Positions 20,349 through 32,491 are shown, counted from the stretch's first letter. The stretch is 64,000 nucleotides of DNA from Micractinium sp. NFX-FRZ (GCA_029339195.1 JAPTJF010000345.1:1-64000); one strand, 5' to 3'. The notes: generated by a model from the letters alone, not told the origin. Numbers and translations: made by a program.

Positions 20349-23300
20349 ATGAGTCTGTGGCTGGCCAAATGGCCCAATGGCGATATCGTGATCGCCCGAG
20401 CGGACGACGAGCAGGAAGTGATGGAGGTGCGGTCACATTATGTCCGGCGGCAGCGCAGGCGCCGCCGCGCCAGGCCCAGGACGCACCACCCCTGCCTCCC
20501 CGCCACACAACCCGCCTGCCGCCCGCGCCACCCCCGCCCCAAGCCCCTGCCGCCCTGCACAGCAGCAATGCTTATCACCTGCATTGCTCTGCCGCCGTGT
20601 AGGCAGACTGCTTGAAATCTCTAGCTCTACACCCAACTGCCAAAGTGATCAATTGAATGAATGCTGTGGTTTGGTTTGAATGCGTGCAGCTGCTAGATGA
20701 GGCTGGGGACCCAGGGCAGGCCCGGATTGAAGAGTATGAGGGCCCCTTCTGCCTCGAATTCAAAGCCAGGCTGCCGGGCTGCAGCCTGCGTGAGGAGCAC
20801 TACCTGCGCCCGGGCCACGCAGCGGCAACCGCAGCGGAGAAGGACCCCGTGCGCTGCGAGCTGTGGGCGGCGCAGCAGGCGGGCGGGCCCGACGGTGGCG
20901 AGGTACAGGTGGCGGCCGCTGACGGCAGCACGGCGCGCGCGCACGCTGCGGTGCTGCGTGCTGGCAGCGCGGCGCTGAAGGAGCTCGTGGGTACACCGGC
21001 CCAGGCGCAGGTGTGTCTGTGATGACCCAGCGGGAGGTGCTGAGTGGGCTGCTGCTGCTGGTGCTCCTGCCTCTCCCGCTGGGCCGCTGCCGCTGCTGCT
21101 GCTGCTGATTCGTTCTTATCTGTTGCTGCTTGCTTGGGTGCTGCTGCTGGGCCAACGTCCAATTGGTTGCGGCGTTGGCACCCGTCCGTGAGAGCCCCGG
21201 CATACCCCGCCGCCGTCCGTCGCCCGGCAGCCCTCGAGTCACGCTGCCCTGTGGCTGCGCCCTGCTGCCTTCACCCCGTCCTCTTTGCCTTGCTGCTTTC
21301 TCTTGTGCCCCTGCACGTTGCTGCCCTCAACTCATGCTGCCCTCACCCCCTCCACTCACCCGCCGCCCATAACCCTGCTGGCCCCACCCGGCTCCTCTCT
21401 ACCCTTGCCTCTCTACCCTGCTGCCCACCATCCTGCCGGCCCCTGCCCTGCTGCCCCCCACCCTGCTGCGTACTGCAGGTCACGCTGCCCTGCGTGCCGT
21501 CGGCCACCGTGCTGCACATCCTGCTTGAGTGGCTGTACGTGGGCACAGCTTGCTTCCGGGGCACTGGTGAGCCACATATGTGCAGGGGGTTGCTTGCTTG
21601 TGAATGAGATTCGCATGGTTATGACACCACGTGTGGAGGATTTTCTGGAATTTTGTTGTGTTGTGTTGCTGCATGGACGTGCCTGCCACATGCCCCCCCG
21701 ACGGCATGGGCAGGGCCAATAAGGCCAGTTGGTTGGCACCGCCCCTTCTGGCGCCTGCTGCCTGCCGACTGGATTCCCTGGGGAAGCTCCTTGACGAGAA
21801 ATAACACCCTCTGGACATCCGCTGAGCGCCGCTGCCCCGCTGCCTGCCCGCCTGCCTGGTTGCCTGCCCACTATGTCGCAGGCGCAGAGGAGGTGCTGCC
21901 GGCAGCAGTGGCGCTGGGACTGCAGGGGCTGGCGGAGGAATGTGACCATCAGCTGTCCTACAGGCACGTGGCATGCCCAGGCATGGGGCCGGAAATGCGG
22001 CCGGCCAAGGCTGCAGTGTGGGAGCAGCCTTCGGCGTGGTGCGGGCGCAACCCTCTGTCACGCAGGCGGCTGCCTGCCTGCCGAGCACTTGGGATATGGT
22101 GAAAAGGGTAGAGCAGGCGCGGAGCAGGCAGGCGGGGCATGCAGTTTGGGCTGGTGCACTTGGGATATGGTGGAAAGGGTAGAGCAGGCGCAGAGCAGGC
22201 AGGCGGGGCATGCAGCTTGGGCTGGTGCGGGGAAGCTCTCAACTGTGCTGAGCGCTTGCACCGCCTCATAAAGCCGGGAGGTGGCCTGGCATCAGCAACC
22301 ACCTCGGCCCAGTAACACTGATAGCCCACTCACCACTGCATTGACCACTCTCCACCTCCGCTCCCGACCTCTCCTACTCCCACCCACCCACCGCTGACCT
22401 TCCCACTGACAATCACCCACCCCGCCCCCTCTCACCCCGCACACCCCATCGTCGCCCACCCCGCACCCACGCAGGGTGTACGAGATCGACCACCCTTTCA
22501 CGGACGACCAGGATATGCGGCAGCAGCTGGGCACGTTGTGTGAGCTCCTGGAGCTTGCGCACAGGCAAGGCGTTCAGCTGTGGCGTGGTTGGCTCTGCAT
22601 GGCGTCCTTGTCATGCGCAGCGTGCACAGCGCTGCCAGCTGGCAGAGTGTGCGCACAGGCGAGTGCGTCTCGCGGCAGCGGTGACAGCCTGGGTGACCCA
22701 TGCTTGGCTGGGCCAGGGGGAGGCAGAAGTCTGGCGGGGATGTGAGGGGCTGCTTGCAGGCATTCAGCTCCAGTCAGTTCCTTCTGCCCAGGGGCAGGGG
22801 CGGAAGCCAGGCTGCCAGGTGGTTGCAGCGAGAGCAAGCGAGGTGTGGGGGCGCAGGCAGTTGCGTGCAAGCGTAGGCCCACGGCGTGCAGCCCCTGCCC
22901 GTCTGCTCCCCTGCCTGCCACGTGGCCGAGCTCTGGTCCACCAACGGGCGGCGGCGCTTGAGCGCTGTTTTTCAGAACCGTGTGCCCTCTGCTGTCCCTC
23001 ACTCCACTGGTGGGCATGCAGGCACGGGCGCACCCGCCTGGCCAAGTACGCACTGTTCCGCCTGCCGCCGGGCAAGTGGCGCACGCTGAGCGCCCTGCCC
23101 GCCTACGCCGCGCTGCCGGCAGCGTTGCAGCAGGCGCTGCGGCGCGCCGCGCACCGCAACCCGCCCTTTGTGCGCCGCGCCGGCAGGTGCATCTCCACGC
23201 GCGCTTATGTTGATGCCGGGGGCCAGGTGGACGCTGACGAGGCGGCTGACCTGGCAGAATACGAGGCGGCACTGGGTGTCGACGCCGCCGACACTCAGGC

Positions 23301-24705
23301 GCCGCCGCCGCAGCAGCAGCAGCAGGCGGGGCCGCGGCGGCGGACGCGCGGTGCGGCGGCGGCCGCGGCAGCCGCGCCGGCGCCCGTGACAGCTGGCGCG
23401 GCGCTGCCTGCGGCTGCGGGGCTGGAGGCTTTGCCGTATGAGGTGTCTCCGGAGGAGGCGGAAAAGAGCGACCTATTTGACAGCGATGGCGGGTAAGGGC
23501 TGAGGCAGTTAGTTGGGGGGGGAGGTAGTGGGGGATTGAGCACATGCCATTGGCTGCCAGCGGGCGTCGACGCACGGTACTGCGTGGTTCACCGATGTGA
23601 GGCATGCCCTCTCCAGCAACCACCCTGCATGGCCAATCATCGCACTCCCAAGCATGCCTCATCTGCGCACCTCGACGACTGCCAGACAGTCCTGTCGACT
23701 GCCAGACAGTCCTGTCGCCGGCACTTTGCACGCCACACGTCCGCCCCCTGCCCTGCCTCCCGCCCTTCCCCACCAGAGCTATGTCCCGCCTATCTTCCCT
23801 TGCACCCCCTTCCCCCGTTTTTTGCCCAGATATCTCGAGTACGAACTGAACAATGACGGCGGCAGCTACGACAGCCGCATGCAGTTCTACGAGGCAATGA
23901 CCGACTTTGCCTACCCCAACGTCGCCGCCGAGCTGAAGCACCGGGTGCGCTGCGGCTTCTTCCTTCCTTCCTTCCTTGCCGCTTGTTGCTGCCGCCGCTG
24001 ATGCTCCTTGCAAGCCGTTGCTGTGTCGGTGGGAGCAGCGTGGAGCGTGAGGTTTTGGGCATTGGGAAGGGCAGCAGCAGCGGCAGCAGCGGCAGCAGCA
24101 GCAGCAGCAGCGGCAGCAGCAGCTGAATTGCCGTACCACACATTTTTGCGTGCCCCCACCTGGCCCCCTGCCTGCAGAGTGAGAGCTTTCGGCTCCGTTG
24201 CTCGGGGGGCGAGCACTGCCGGGCAGGGGACGAGCAGCAGGCGGCGGCGCCCGGCCAGCTGTCGCCGGCAGACCAGCGGCTGGTGGCAGCCATTGTGCGG
24301 GACCAGGTGAGTTGAAGCAGATGATGCGCAGACGGCACTGGGCGGCAGGGCGGAAAAGAGGGTTTGGGTTGTACTCTTGCATCCCAATCAGGGTAATGGT
24401 CCTTGCCCTTACACCCATGTGTGCTTGCGCCAGCGGAGCGGGGGGACTCCCCCTTGGCGTTCTCCTTTGGCAGTCTCCTCCTCAGCCCACAGCCACAGGC
24501 ATCAACACCCTCTGGCTCTCCCACTGGCTCCCCTCTCTGGACGCCCCACCCGCAGGGCGGCTCTGGGCAGGAGGAGGATGCCGAGAGGCGCACCGCTGAG
24601 CTGGCGGTGGCGGCCGAGCGGGGCGACCCTAGTGCCTCCATGATGCTCTTCATGGATATGTCTGTGCCGCTTTACGGCATGGGGGCCGCCCTGGGCGGGC
24701 GGTGA
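20349..24705 (+). CDS. BTB-domain protein with N-terminal SLWLAKWPNGD domain
   Basis: Exons 20349-20426, 20690-21010, 21479-21566, 21882-21963, 22475-22564, 23022-23492, 23830-23944, 24178-24306, 24556-24705 give 507 aa. Residues 1-60 (MSLWLAKWPNGD ... LLDEAGDPG) look like a small domain seen at the N-terminus of uncharacterised plant/algal proteins. A BTB/POZ-like fold follows: ADGSTARAHAAVLRAGS, then VTLPCVPSATVLHILLEWLY, then VLPAAVALGLQGLAEEC. BTB domains dimerise and often act as adaptors for Cullin-3 ubiquitin ligases. The C-terminal half (LELAHRHGRTRLAKYALF, GPRRRTRGAAAA, YLEYELNNDGGSYDSRMQ, ADQRLVAAIVRDQ) is unrecognised. Introns 4 and 5 start with GC (AG|GCACGT, AG|GCAAGG); phase demands them. 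Function beyond an adaptor guess is unknown. Confidence 0.85.
22085..22228 (+). repeat. Two-copy 72-bp tandem repeat in BTB intron 4
   Basis: A unit beginning cacttgggatatggtg occurs at 22085-22156 and 22157-22228 with only a few mismatches. It is intronic and non-coding. Confidence 0.9.
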
Positions 24706-24815
24706 TGGGCTGCTGCTGCCTCGCCACCGGCCCACACTGGGCTGCTGGATGTCGGTGCCGCTGTACGGCATGGGCGCAGCCCTGGGCGGGCGGTGACGGC
24801 TGCCTTGCCACCGCG
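24657..24815 (+). repeat. 92-bp tandem duplication of the BTB gene end
   Basis: The last codons and stop (24657-24705, encoding SVPLYGMGAALGGR then TGA) are repeated 92 bp downstream (24749-24797) with synonymous-type changes; the flanking ctgcctcgccacc is repeated too. The second copy is in the 3' UTR. Confidence 0.9.
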
Positions 24816-25549
24816 CCACACCCCAGATGCCTAGCATGCCTAGGCTGCTGCCTGGTGTACACTCTTTCATTACAAGGGCTCCTGCATCTCGGTTCTGTGC
24901 TAGTTTTTGTGTCACGCCTGTGCCGACGCAGATGCCAGTGTTGCGTGTATGTATGTACGACGAGGTTGCACAGCGTTCTGACTGCTGCCGCCACGTAAGC
25001 GACCCCTTCTGCTCGCTGCTGCCTTGAGCCCCAGCATTCAACCCACCCGGCGGCAGCCTGAGATGCAACTGCAACATTCGCCTTCCGGCACCCCTACCAA
25101 TTTCGTACCGCTCTGCAGCGCCCACTACGTGCCCAACCACACAGCTTTGTGGGATCAGGGTCGGGTCCCCCCCGCCTGCCTGCCCGGTCCCCAGCATCTG
25201 TGTCTGCTGCGCCCCGCTTCCGCCTGTCGTGACTTGGCATGTCGTGCATTGCCCTTCCTTTTTTGCTGCTCCGCTGCTGGATGATGACAGCTTTTAACAT
25301 GGTGACAAGTGGCATGGCAGGCGCGGGTGAGGGCCTGACTCTCCTCAGAAACTCTAGGTTCGGACACGCAAGCAGGCAAAATGGGTGATCAGTGATCGTG
25401 GTGCCGCTAAGATGAAGAACGCAAGCGGAGGAAACCTGGGGTTAGAAAAACAACCTTAGACAAGCATTGCATTGCAACAAAGTACTCTGCTGCAGCAGCA
25501 AAACACCCTGCAGCAGCAGGCGCGCCCAGTTGGGCCCCCCTGAGCACAG
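24706..25549. other. Convergent intergenic, BTB and ZIP genes
   Basis: Apart from the duplicated BTB tail no coding or RNA-gene signal is seen. Confidence 0.5.
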
Positions 25550-28500
25550 CTACTGCGCCTGCTGCAGCAGCACGTTGACGTTGTGGCAGTAGGGCGTGAA
25601 GGAGTACAGCGCACAGCGCAGGCCTGCCAGCAGTGCAGTGGCAGCCAATCCCAGCGCCAGCCCGCTGCGCACGCTGAATGGCTTGACCGCGCTGCCAGCG
25701 GTGAGGCACAGCCCCGCGGCGGCGCACAGGGCCCCGCCGGCCAGCGCGTCTGCGGTGCCCAGAGGGTAAAGGAAGCGCCTCACGAGAGGGGCAATGTGGG
25801 CCGACTCATCTGCCAGCGCTGTGCTGATCCCAGCTGCCAGCGCCGCAACAGCTGCCAGCGTGCCCGCCGCCCAGGCGCCCGGAACGCTGCCGCTGAGGCC
25901 GGGAACCGTGCGTGCCAGCGCGCCTGCCCCCAGCCCCGGGCCGGCCAGCAGCAGCAGCACAGCAGGCAGCAGCGCGAGGCTGCAGTCGGCGCCGAGCAGC
26001 AGCAGTGTGCAGGCCAGGTGCCAGCCAGTGGTGAGAGCACCAGCCGCCAGGGCGGCCCCCGCGGTGAGTGCAGCCGCCAGCTGCGGCGCGGGCAGGCAGC
26101 CCAGGGAGGGCCAGGCGGCATCCGGCACAGGTGTGCAGGTGCTGTGGGACCCCAGCCCAGAGCCACTGGGTGTGGCATCCCCGCTGGCCAGCTGGAGGGC
26201 GCTGTCCTCAAGCGTAGAAGCGCTGCCGTTGCTGGCGCTGCTGTTGCTGGCGCTGGCGCGGTGGTTGGGCGCCTGGTTGCGCAGGAAGGAGAGATTAGAG
26301 CCGCTGCAGTTGCCGTTCAAGCTGCCTGCAGCACCGCCACTGACGCTGGCAGGCCCTGGCTTGCTGCCCCTGCCAAGCCCGCCCTCTGCCCCGCCGTCTG
26401 GCGGCACCGGCAGCGGGTGGGTGTGGTGGTGGTGGTGCGTGGGCGGGTGGTGGTGCACATGGTGCTGCTGGTGCAGGCTGGCACACTCTAGTGGCTCCAC
26501 CTCGGCACCGGCACCCGCAGACCCCGGGCCATCACTGCGTGTGCTGTGCTCCTCCTGGATATCCTCCTGAAGCTTGCGTGCCGCCAGCGCCGCTGACGAA
26601 GCACCTGTGCAGTACAGCAGCAGCTGGCGGTACAGCAGGACAGTCAGCGCGGCGCCCAGCGCACCCGCCGACAGCGTATGCAGCGCCGGCACCTGCAGAA
26701 GGGTGGGGAGGGACGGGGCGAAGGGAGGGTTTTGGTGAGCGGTGGGACAGGGAGGGTTTCGTGGGCGGCAGGGGAGGGGAGAAGATGAGCGGGCACTGGT
26801 GGTGCTGGCAGCGCCTGCTGCAAGCCCCCCCAACTTCAGATTATTTGCACACTACTAACCATCCCATGCACCTTCCTACCCACCCACCTGCGCGTGCCAG
26901 AGCAGCTGGTCAGCAAGCGTGCCTCCGCCTGCGCTCAGCGCCATCGCAGCCGCCACGCCCCAGGCCACAGGCACGGGGATGGCGCTGCCGCCAAGCACGC
27001 CGCCTCCGGCCGCGGCTGCCGCCACAGCGGGCAGCAGCACCAGCAGGGGCGGGCCCATGCGGGAGGCTGTGCCCAAGGCTCGGGCAGCGGCAGCACCGCT
27101 GCCAAAGCTGCCATCCTCCTGCTCAAGTGAGGCAAAGAGCATGCGGAAGCCTTCCAGCCCAGCGGCTGCCATGGTGGCGGCGGTGGCGACCTGCGGGAGA
27201 TCGGGAGGCAGGGGGGTGGGGCAGGGATGCGTAAGGGTGAGGGTGCTGGCAGTGGGGGGCAGGCGGGCAGGGGTGTATGTGCGTGAGGGTGCTGAGGGCG
27301 CTTCGGCAGAGCAGAGCAGGTTGGAGCGTGAAGCTCAGCAGCAGCAAAGCTGACATGGCAGCAGCAGCACCAGTGGCGCCAGCACAGGTGGCTCTGCCAG
27401 CGCCAGCACCTCCCTGCATTCCGTCTGCTCGCTTCACAGCGCCGGGCACCAGCGGCAGCAGCAGCAGCAGGGGGGCCAGTGCCAGCACTAGCATACATGT
27501 GACTGAGCGCCAGCCAGACAGCAGCAGCACCGCCAGTCCCGCAACCCTCTTGCCTGCGCCCCGTCTGCCCGCTCCATTGCATCGGGCAGCAGTTCTGCCA
27601 GCACCATCCACACCATGCAGCCCGATGCAAAGCCCAGGGCTACGGGCAGGACCGTCTGCAGGAGAGGGAAGCAGGTGGAGGCGCAATGGACGAGTGGAAG
27701 CAGTTTTGGAGCGTCGGTGCAGGCAGGAATGAGACCACAGGCAGGCGGCGCAGGTCGGGGGGACGGGCAAGCTTGCCTGTCAAGCTGCCCTCACACCCTT
27801 GTTCCATGGCGACCTATCCAGCCCGTGCAAGGCAGTACAGCGGTGCTCCCTCTTCATCCCACCCGCCCCAAGGAGCCCAGAGCGCGCTGCGGACCGCACA
27901 ATGCATCGCTGCGCAAGCCCGCCCCTCTCACGCTGCCACCGCGGCCCCAATCCCCCATCCATTCACTCACCGTGACGGCATCAACAAACATGAAGGAGGG
28001 GACGGCCACCAGGGGCTGGGGCAGGCAGGTGGCCACGCTCCACCACAGCGCGCGGCGCGCCGACACGCCCTGCCCCACCAGCACCGCCGCCTTGGCCAGC
28101 CCCTCTGGTATGTTGTGCACTCCGATGGCCAGGGTGGTCAGCACGCCCTGTGTGGGGTTGGGTGGGCAAGCAGGCAGGGAAGGCAGGGAGGCAGGGCAGG
28201 CAGTGGAGAGTCATGTTGTGAGGTCAGGGTAGGGGCTGCGGGCCGGGGCAGGATCAATGGGGACACGGCAAGGGGTCCAACCACCTTGGCCCCCTCTGCT
28301 GCGCTTCTTGACACCCGTCCCCAGCACCACCCCAGCTCCCAGTGCCACACACAGTACCCAACCCGGCTGCAGCGCACCTGCGCCCAGCCGCGCTCTCCGC
28401 AGAAGGAGACGCCCACGGCGCACCCCTCCCCCAGCGCGTGTGCCGCCATGATGCCGACCATGAGGAGCGTCTTGCGAGCTGCGGGGTGGGGGAGGCAGGG

Positions 28501-29970
28501 GGCAGGCGGGTGGGAGGTTGCAGGCGTGGGTTTGCAAGTGCGAGAGCAGGGGGAGGCAGGCGCAAAGTGTGCAGCAACTTGGGGGCTCAGCCTAGGGCAT
28601 GCCGCCATGAAGCAGGCAGTTGCACCATGAAGCCACGTTTCAAGTCAGCAGCTTCTGCTGCAGGAGAGTGGGCTGAGGCCGTCCACACCTGGCAAGAGTC
28701 CTGTACTCAAGCCACATGTCAGCCAGCCAGCCGGCCAGCCAACGAGCCAACGAGCCAGCCAGACAGACAGTCAGCCGGCAAGCAAGGCATCGTCCCTGCT
28801 GCACGTCCAGCCATCCACCACCTTGGCAGCAGCACATGGCGGCGGTTTAGAGGTGCAACCCACCGGAGGATCCCTGGAGCGAGCCAAACTGGATGTCTTC
28901 ATACCCAGCCAGGCGCTGCTGCACCCACTTGATGCACCAACCGCCCAGCAGCATGCCCATCACGGTCAGTCGGGCGCCGTAGGGCTGGCCTGCACGGCGG
29001 GGGCGGGTAGGGTCGGGGAGGGGCAGGGGCATTGGAGTAGGTGTCCCTGATCTTACACAGGTGGCACAGCAGGCCAAGCATTGCAAGCAAAGCACCTGTG
29101 CCCCCGCCCCTGCGCCCGCCCAGGCCCCCTTGAGCCTCCGCACATCATCGCAGCGCCTCCCCATCAACACGGAACCATTAACACAGAACCATCAACGCAT
29201 AACCGTGCCTTCAGGGCGGCCACCCCTCCTCACCGTCGTGCACCAGATCAAAGGAGGCAGCCAGCATGACCCCGCAGGCAACAGCGGTGGCCACGCCGGT
29301 GGCGGCATCGCTCAGGGTGCGCACATAGAAGAAGGGGAGGGCACCCAGGCCGGCTGCTGCCGCCATGGCGAGCGTCATTCCTATGACGACAGGCACAGGG
29401 ATGGATTGGTGCCGGCGCGCAGCCTCTGCGCCACCCGCCTGCTCGTGTTGTTCTTGCAGCTGCAGTGTGCTGCAGGGCCCGACGGCAGCCACGTCGGCAT
29501 CTGCTGCGGTGCCGGCGCTGTGGAGGGGGTCCTGCTGCTGCCTGCAGTGGAGGCGTGGTAAGGCAAGGCGGTTGGAGGGGCACTGGGGAAGGGTGACAGA
29601 CAGAGGGAGCAAAGACATCCCTTGCGGTCGCAGACATGAGGCAGCCAGCCTCTTGGGCCTCTCACCTGGTCCAAGGAGAGGCACCCAAGAGCCGTGAGCC
29701 GCTGCCAGTTGGGTAGCCCTCGAGTATGCAGTGAAGCCCCCCGGGGTGGGTGCGCCCCCTGGCAACGAGGCCTAGGTGCTCCCTGCCTGGCAGCCCACCG
29801 TCTGAGACCAGGTGCGAGCAGCCCCTTGAGCCCAGGCCCACATCCCAGCCCTGCAGCCCAGCACCCTTTTGTCGGGCCCCCAAAACAAACAATTAAAACA
29901 TGTTGCCCCCTCACCCGGCGACGGCGGCCAGCGCCATCAAGGCCAGCACAACGGCCACGGCCCGGCGCAT
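25550..29970 (-). CDS. ZIP-family metal transporter, At3g08650-like
   Basis: Eight coding exons: 29970-29915, 29541-29234, 28989-28864, 28478-28378, 28147-27971, 27655-27554, 27190-26888, 26692-25550; 771 aa. Exon 1 is a signal peptide (MRRAVAVVLALMALAAVAG). The ZIP core carries both metal-site helices, HALGEG (His177, Glu181) and HNIPEGLA (His208, Glu212), then CMVWMVLAELLPDAMERA. Sequence order, including LPQPLVAVPSF, AQVATAATMAAAGLEGF and the TPYC near the C-terminus, follows the plant putative zinc transporter At3g08650 as I recall it. A His-rich loop (HHVHHHPPTHHHHHTH) in the last exon probably binds zinc. A block of further hydrophobic helices fills the C-terminal third. Expected role: Zn2+ or related ion movement into the cytosol, from outside or from an organelle. 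Intron 6 starts with GC (CAG|GCAAGA). A 5' UTR intron precedes the ATG. Confidence 0.92.
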
Positions 29971-29981
29971 GGTGGCTTGCC

Positions 29982-30610
29982 CTGACGGGGAGGGAGGGGG
30001 AGGGCAGGGAGGTGGGAGGTCAGGGGCCTTGGTGGGCGCTTGGCCATGATGTGCGGGCAGCTGAGAGGGTGGGGAGCCCCCCTTGGAGCGGCGCTAGGCA
30101 CGCATGGTGCTTGGCCAGGCAGGGGGAAGGAGGGGGAAAGGAGGGGAGGAGAGCCAAGGGGCTGGCAGCCACCGCTTGCAACACGCCAGTACCGCCCATG
30201 CCTCCATTGGCCCCGCCATGGGCCCGCTTCCCTCCCTACCCACACCCAAATGCAGGCATATCTTCTCCCTCCCACCCCGGCCCAGAGGCATGCTGCAAGC
30301 ACCCTTCGGCCAGTGTCTTCTCCCCACCAATCCGCCCTCACTTCACGGCTGGTCCAAAGCGACAAGTGTGGCACAGCGACGGCAAGCCGTCCTCACAGGA
30401 TTCCAAACCCGGTCCAATGCCAACGTTGCAGTGGCTTGAAAGCAGCAGGCGCAGGAACGGAGGGCTGGAGGGCTGGCCTGCCCAAAGTCAGAGGCTGGGT
30501 TACCTTGGATGTGGGGTGGAGGTGGTCAGCTGATCATGGGAGGGCGGGCGGTGTGCACACTGCCCCACAGTGGGTGCAACTCCTCCAAGGTGCCACGTGG
30601 CAAGAGCCGT
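29982..30610 (-). promoter_or_regulatory. ZIP gene leader: 5' UTR intron and G-box module (copy 1)
   Basis: A minus-strand donor ATCCAAG|GTAACC (GT at 30503) and an acceptor GTCAG| (before 29981) frame a leader intron just upstream of the signal-peptide ATG. About 90 bp further upstream is a palindromic G-box, CACGTG at 30594-30599, inside ccaaggtgccacgtggca. The same order occurs at 42.7-43.4 and 56.9-57.7 kb. Confidence 0.6.
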
Positions 30611-30993
30611 GTGTGTTCACGAAAACATGGCCTCCAGTTACGTCTTATGGCCTCCGTGTGTGCTGCCCTCCGCTGATCAACCACCCCCTCTCCCCATCTG
30701 GGTCTGGACCTCCCACCCACACACAAGGGTTTACCTCTTGTCTCTGGCTGCTTCTTGCGCTGGCAGGCGCGCCTGATCCCTCTGAAGGCCAACCCTTGCA
30801 GCAATAGCCTTGGATGGCTGCTGTGTGGGTGCGGCGTGGGCGGCACTTCCTATTGCAAGCGGAGCTGCAAATTGAGCCAGTCCGATGTGGGCTATCCACC
30901 CAGCCTCCACCACCTCTTTGCGCCATAACTTCACCTCACCGAGCCTTCCCCATCTCCCACCCCTCCCTCCCCTCTCGGGCGGGGCAAGCCACC

Positions 30994-32491
30994 ATGTGCC
31001 GCGCCGTAGCCGTTGTGCTGGCTCTGATGGCGGTGGCGGTGGCGGCGGCGGCGGCGGCCACAGGGTGAGGGAGCTGGCCTGACGGGGGGATGGGTTATGG
31101 GGTCTGGATTGCCGGGGCTGCATGCACCTGGGACATGGGGGGTGGCAGCCTTCTGCTAGGGGACGCTCAGCCCAGGGGCTTCCGAAGCTCCGAGGCCCCT
31201 TGGAGAGTCTCCAAGTACCCTGGGCTCTTGAGAGGTCACCGGACTGACTGCCATCTGCTGGCGGAGTTGGGGCCACAGCACTGCACCTTTCCTTCTCACC
31301 CGCCGCCACATGTGTCCTGCACGCTGCACTTTCTCTAGCCAGGCCTTCACAGACTGTCCACCGCTGGCCCATCCGCCTTGCTTGCTCCAGCACACACCTC
31401 ATCTCGCCCCACGCTCTCCAGCAACCCCTGACCCCCTTTGCTGCCTCCCACTCCCACCTCCCACTGCAAAACCAGCAGGCCCCCGAAGGCAGGGGCAGCG
31501 CCGCCCCCCCTTCCCCTGTCTGAGCCGTCCCCGCCCCCGCCTGCGCACCAACCCCCGCCCCCCGCGCATGGCCCGCCCCCCTCCGCGCACCAACCCCCGC
31601 CGTCGGTGGCAGCCCAGGCGGGCACCTGTCCCTCAGCGGGCACGGCATCGGCATACTGTGCAGCAGCATCGCAGGGGGAGCGCGACACCCTGCTGCGCAC
31701 TGCAATCCAGCACTGCCGGCGCATCGAGTTTGCGGCGATGCTGTGCTGCCCCGCGCTGCCCACGGGGGATGCGCCCCGCTGGCAGCTCTGGTCCGCATGC
31801 CTCTGGTGAGACCAGTGGGGGGGACGGAAGCATGCACGAGTGGCTTGGAAAACCAAGGCTTTGGTTTGGATTGCTGAGCACCTGGGGCTGGCGCCGCCCT
31901 GGCGGGCCGACAGGGTGCCCGCCCGTCTCCCTCGCTCCCCTCCCACCTCCCATATCGTGCACAGCATGCGCGCCACCTCACCCACAGCTCCCGCCCTGCC
32001 GCACCTCCCATGACCTCCCTTGCAGCGCTGGCGACAACCCCAGCCTAGTAGCTTTCGTGGACGGACCTCGCATAGTGCAGTCCTGTGGCGGCGGCGCCGC
32101 CGCCCCCACCACAGCCACTCCCCTACCGCCTGGCCAGCTGCGCCCATCCAGCGTCCCGCCAAGCCCCACCGCAGCACCTGCCGCACCCCCGGCTGCGCCA
32201 AGCGCGCAGAGGAGCGCACCGCCCGCCAGCCCAGAAGCTCCCGACAGCCCTAGCCCAGCGCCTCAGGCTGCCGCCCCACCCACGTACCCCACCCTCCCTC
32301 CCGTGCCCACCTCTGCTCAAGTGCTGGCCGAGCTGCCACAGATCCTGGCAGGCGCAAGCGGCGGTGCACCCGCAGCGACAGCTGGCGGAAGTCCTCCCGA
32401 CACGACAACCACCCCCACACCTGTTACAAGCAGCACCCCAGGCCCAGCTGCTGGCCCTAGTGCTAGCCCAGACACACCGCCTGGGCCTTAG
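30994..32491 (+). CDS. Secreted Pro-rich protein with eight-Cys domain
   Basis: Exons 30994-31064, 31479-31805, 32026-32491 give 287 aa; both introns are phase 2. Exon 1 is a signal peptide (MCRAVAVVLALMAVAVAAAA), a longer relative of the 56-nt exon of the ZIP and YPPPP genes. Exon 2 opens with a Pro-rich linker (PPPPAHQPPPPAHGPPP) and runs into a Cys domain that spans exons 2-3: CPSAG, AYC, AIQHC, MLCC, SACLWC, VQSC (eight Cys counted from CPSAG). A long Pro/Ala/Thr/Ser tail (PSSVPPSPTAAPAAPP ... TTTTPTPVTSSTPGP) is a good target for O-glycosylation. Most likely an extracellular-matrix glycoprotein. No known family recognised. Divergent from the ZIP gene, with which it shares the leader-exon style. 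Confidence 0.8.

Noticed and set aside
22574..24418. 614-codon open frame on the minus strand
   Set aside because: It is antisense to spliced BTB-gene exons, composed of Ala/Arg/Pro from GC-rich shadow coding, with no conserved motif.
27540..27570. Apparent frameshift in the ZIP gene after LPDAMERADG
   Set aside because: A GC-AG intron from 27553 to 27191 restores the frame exactly and gives AQVATAATMAAAGLEGF, as in the plant relative.
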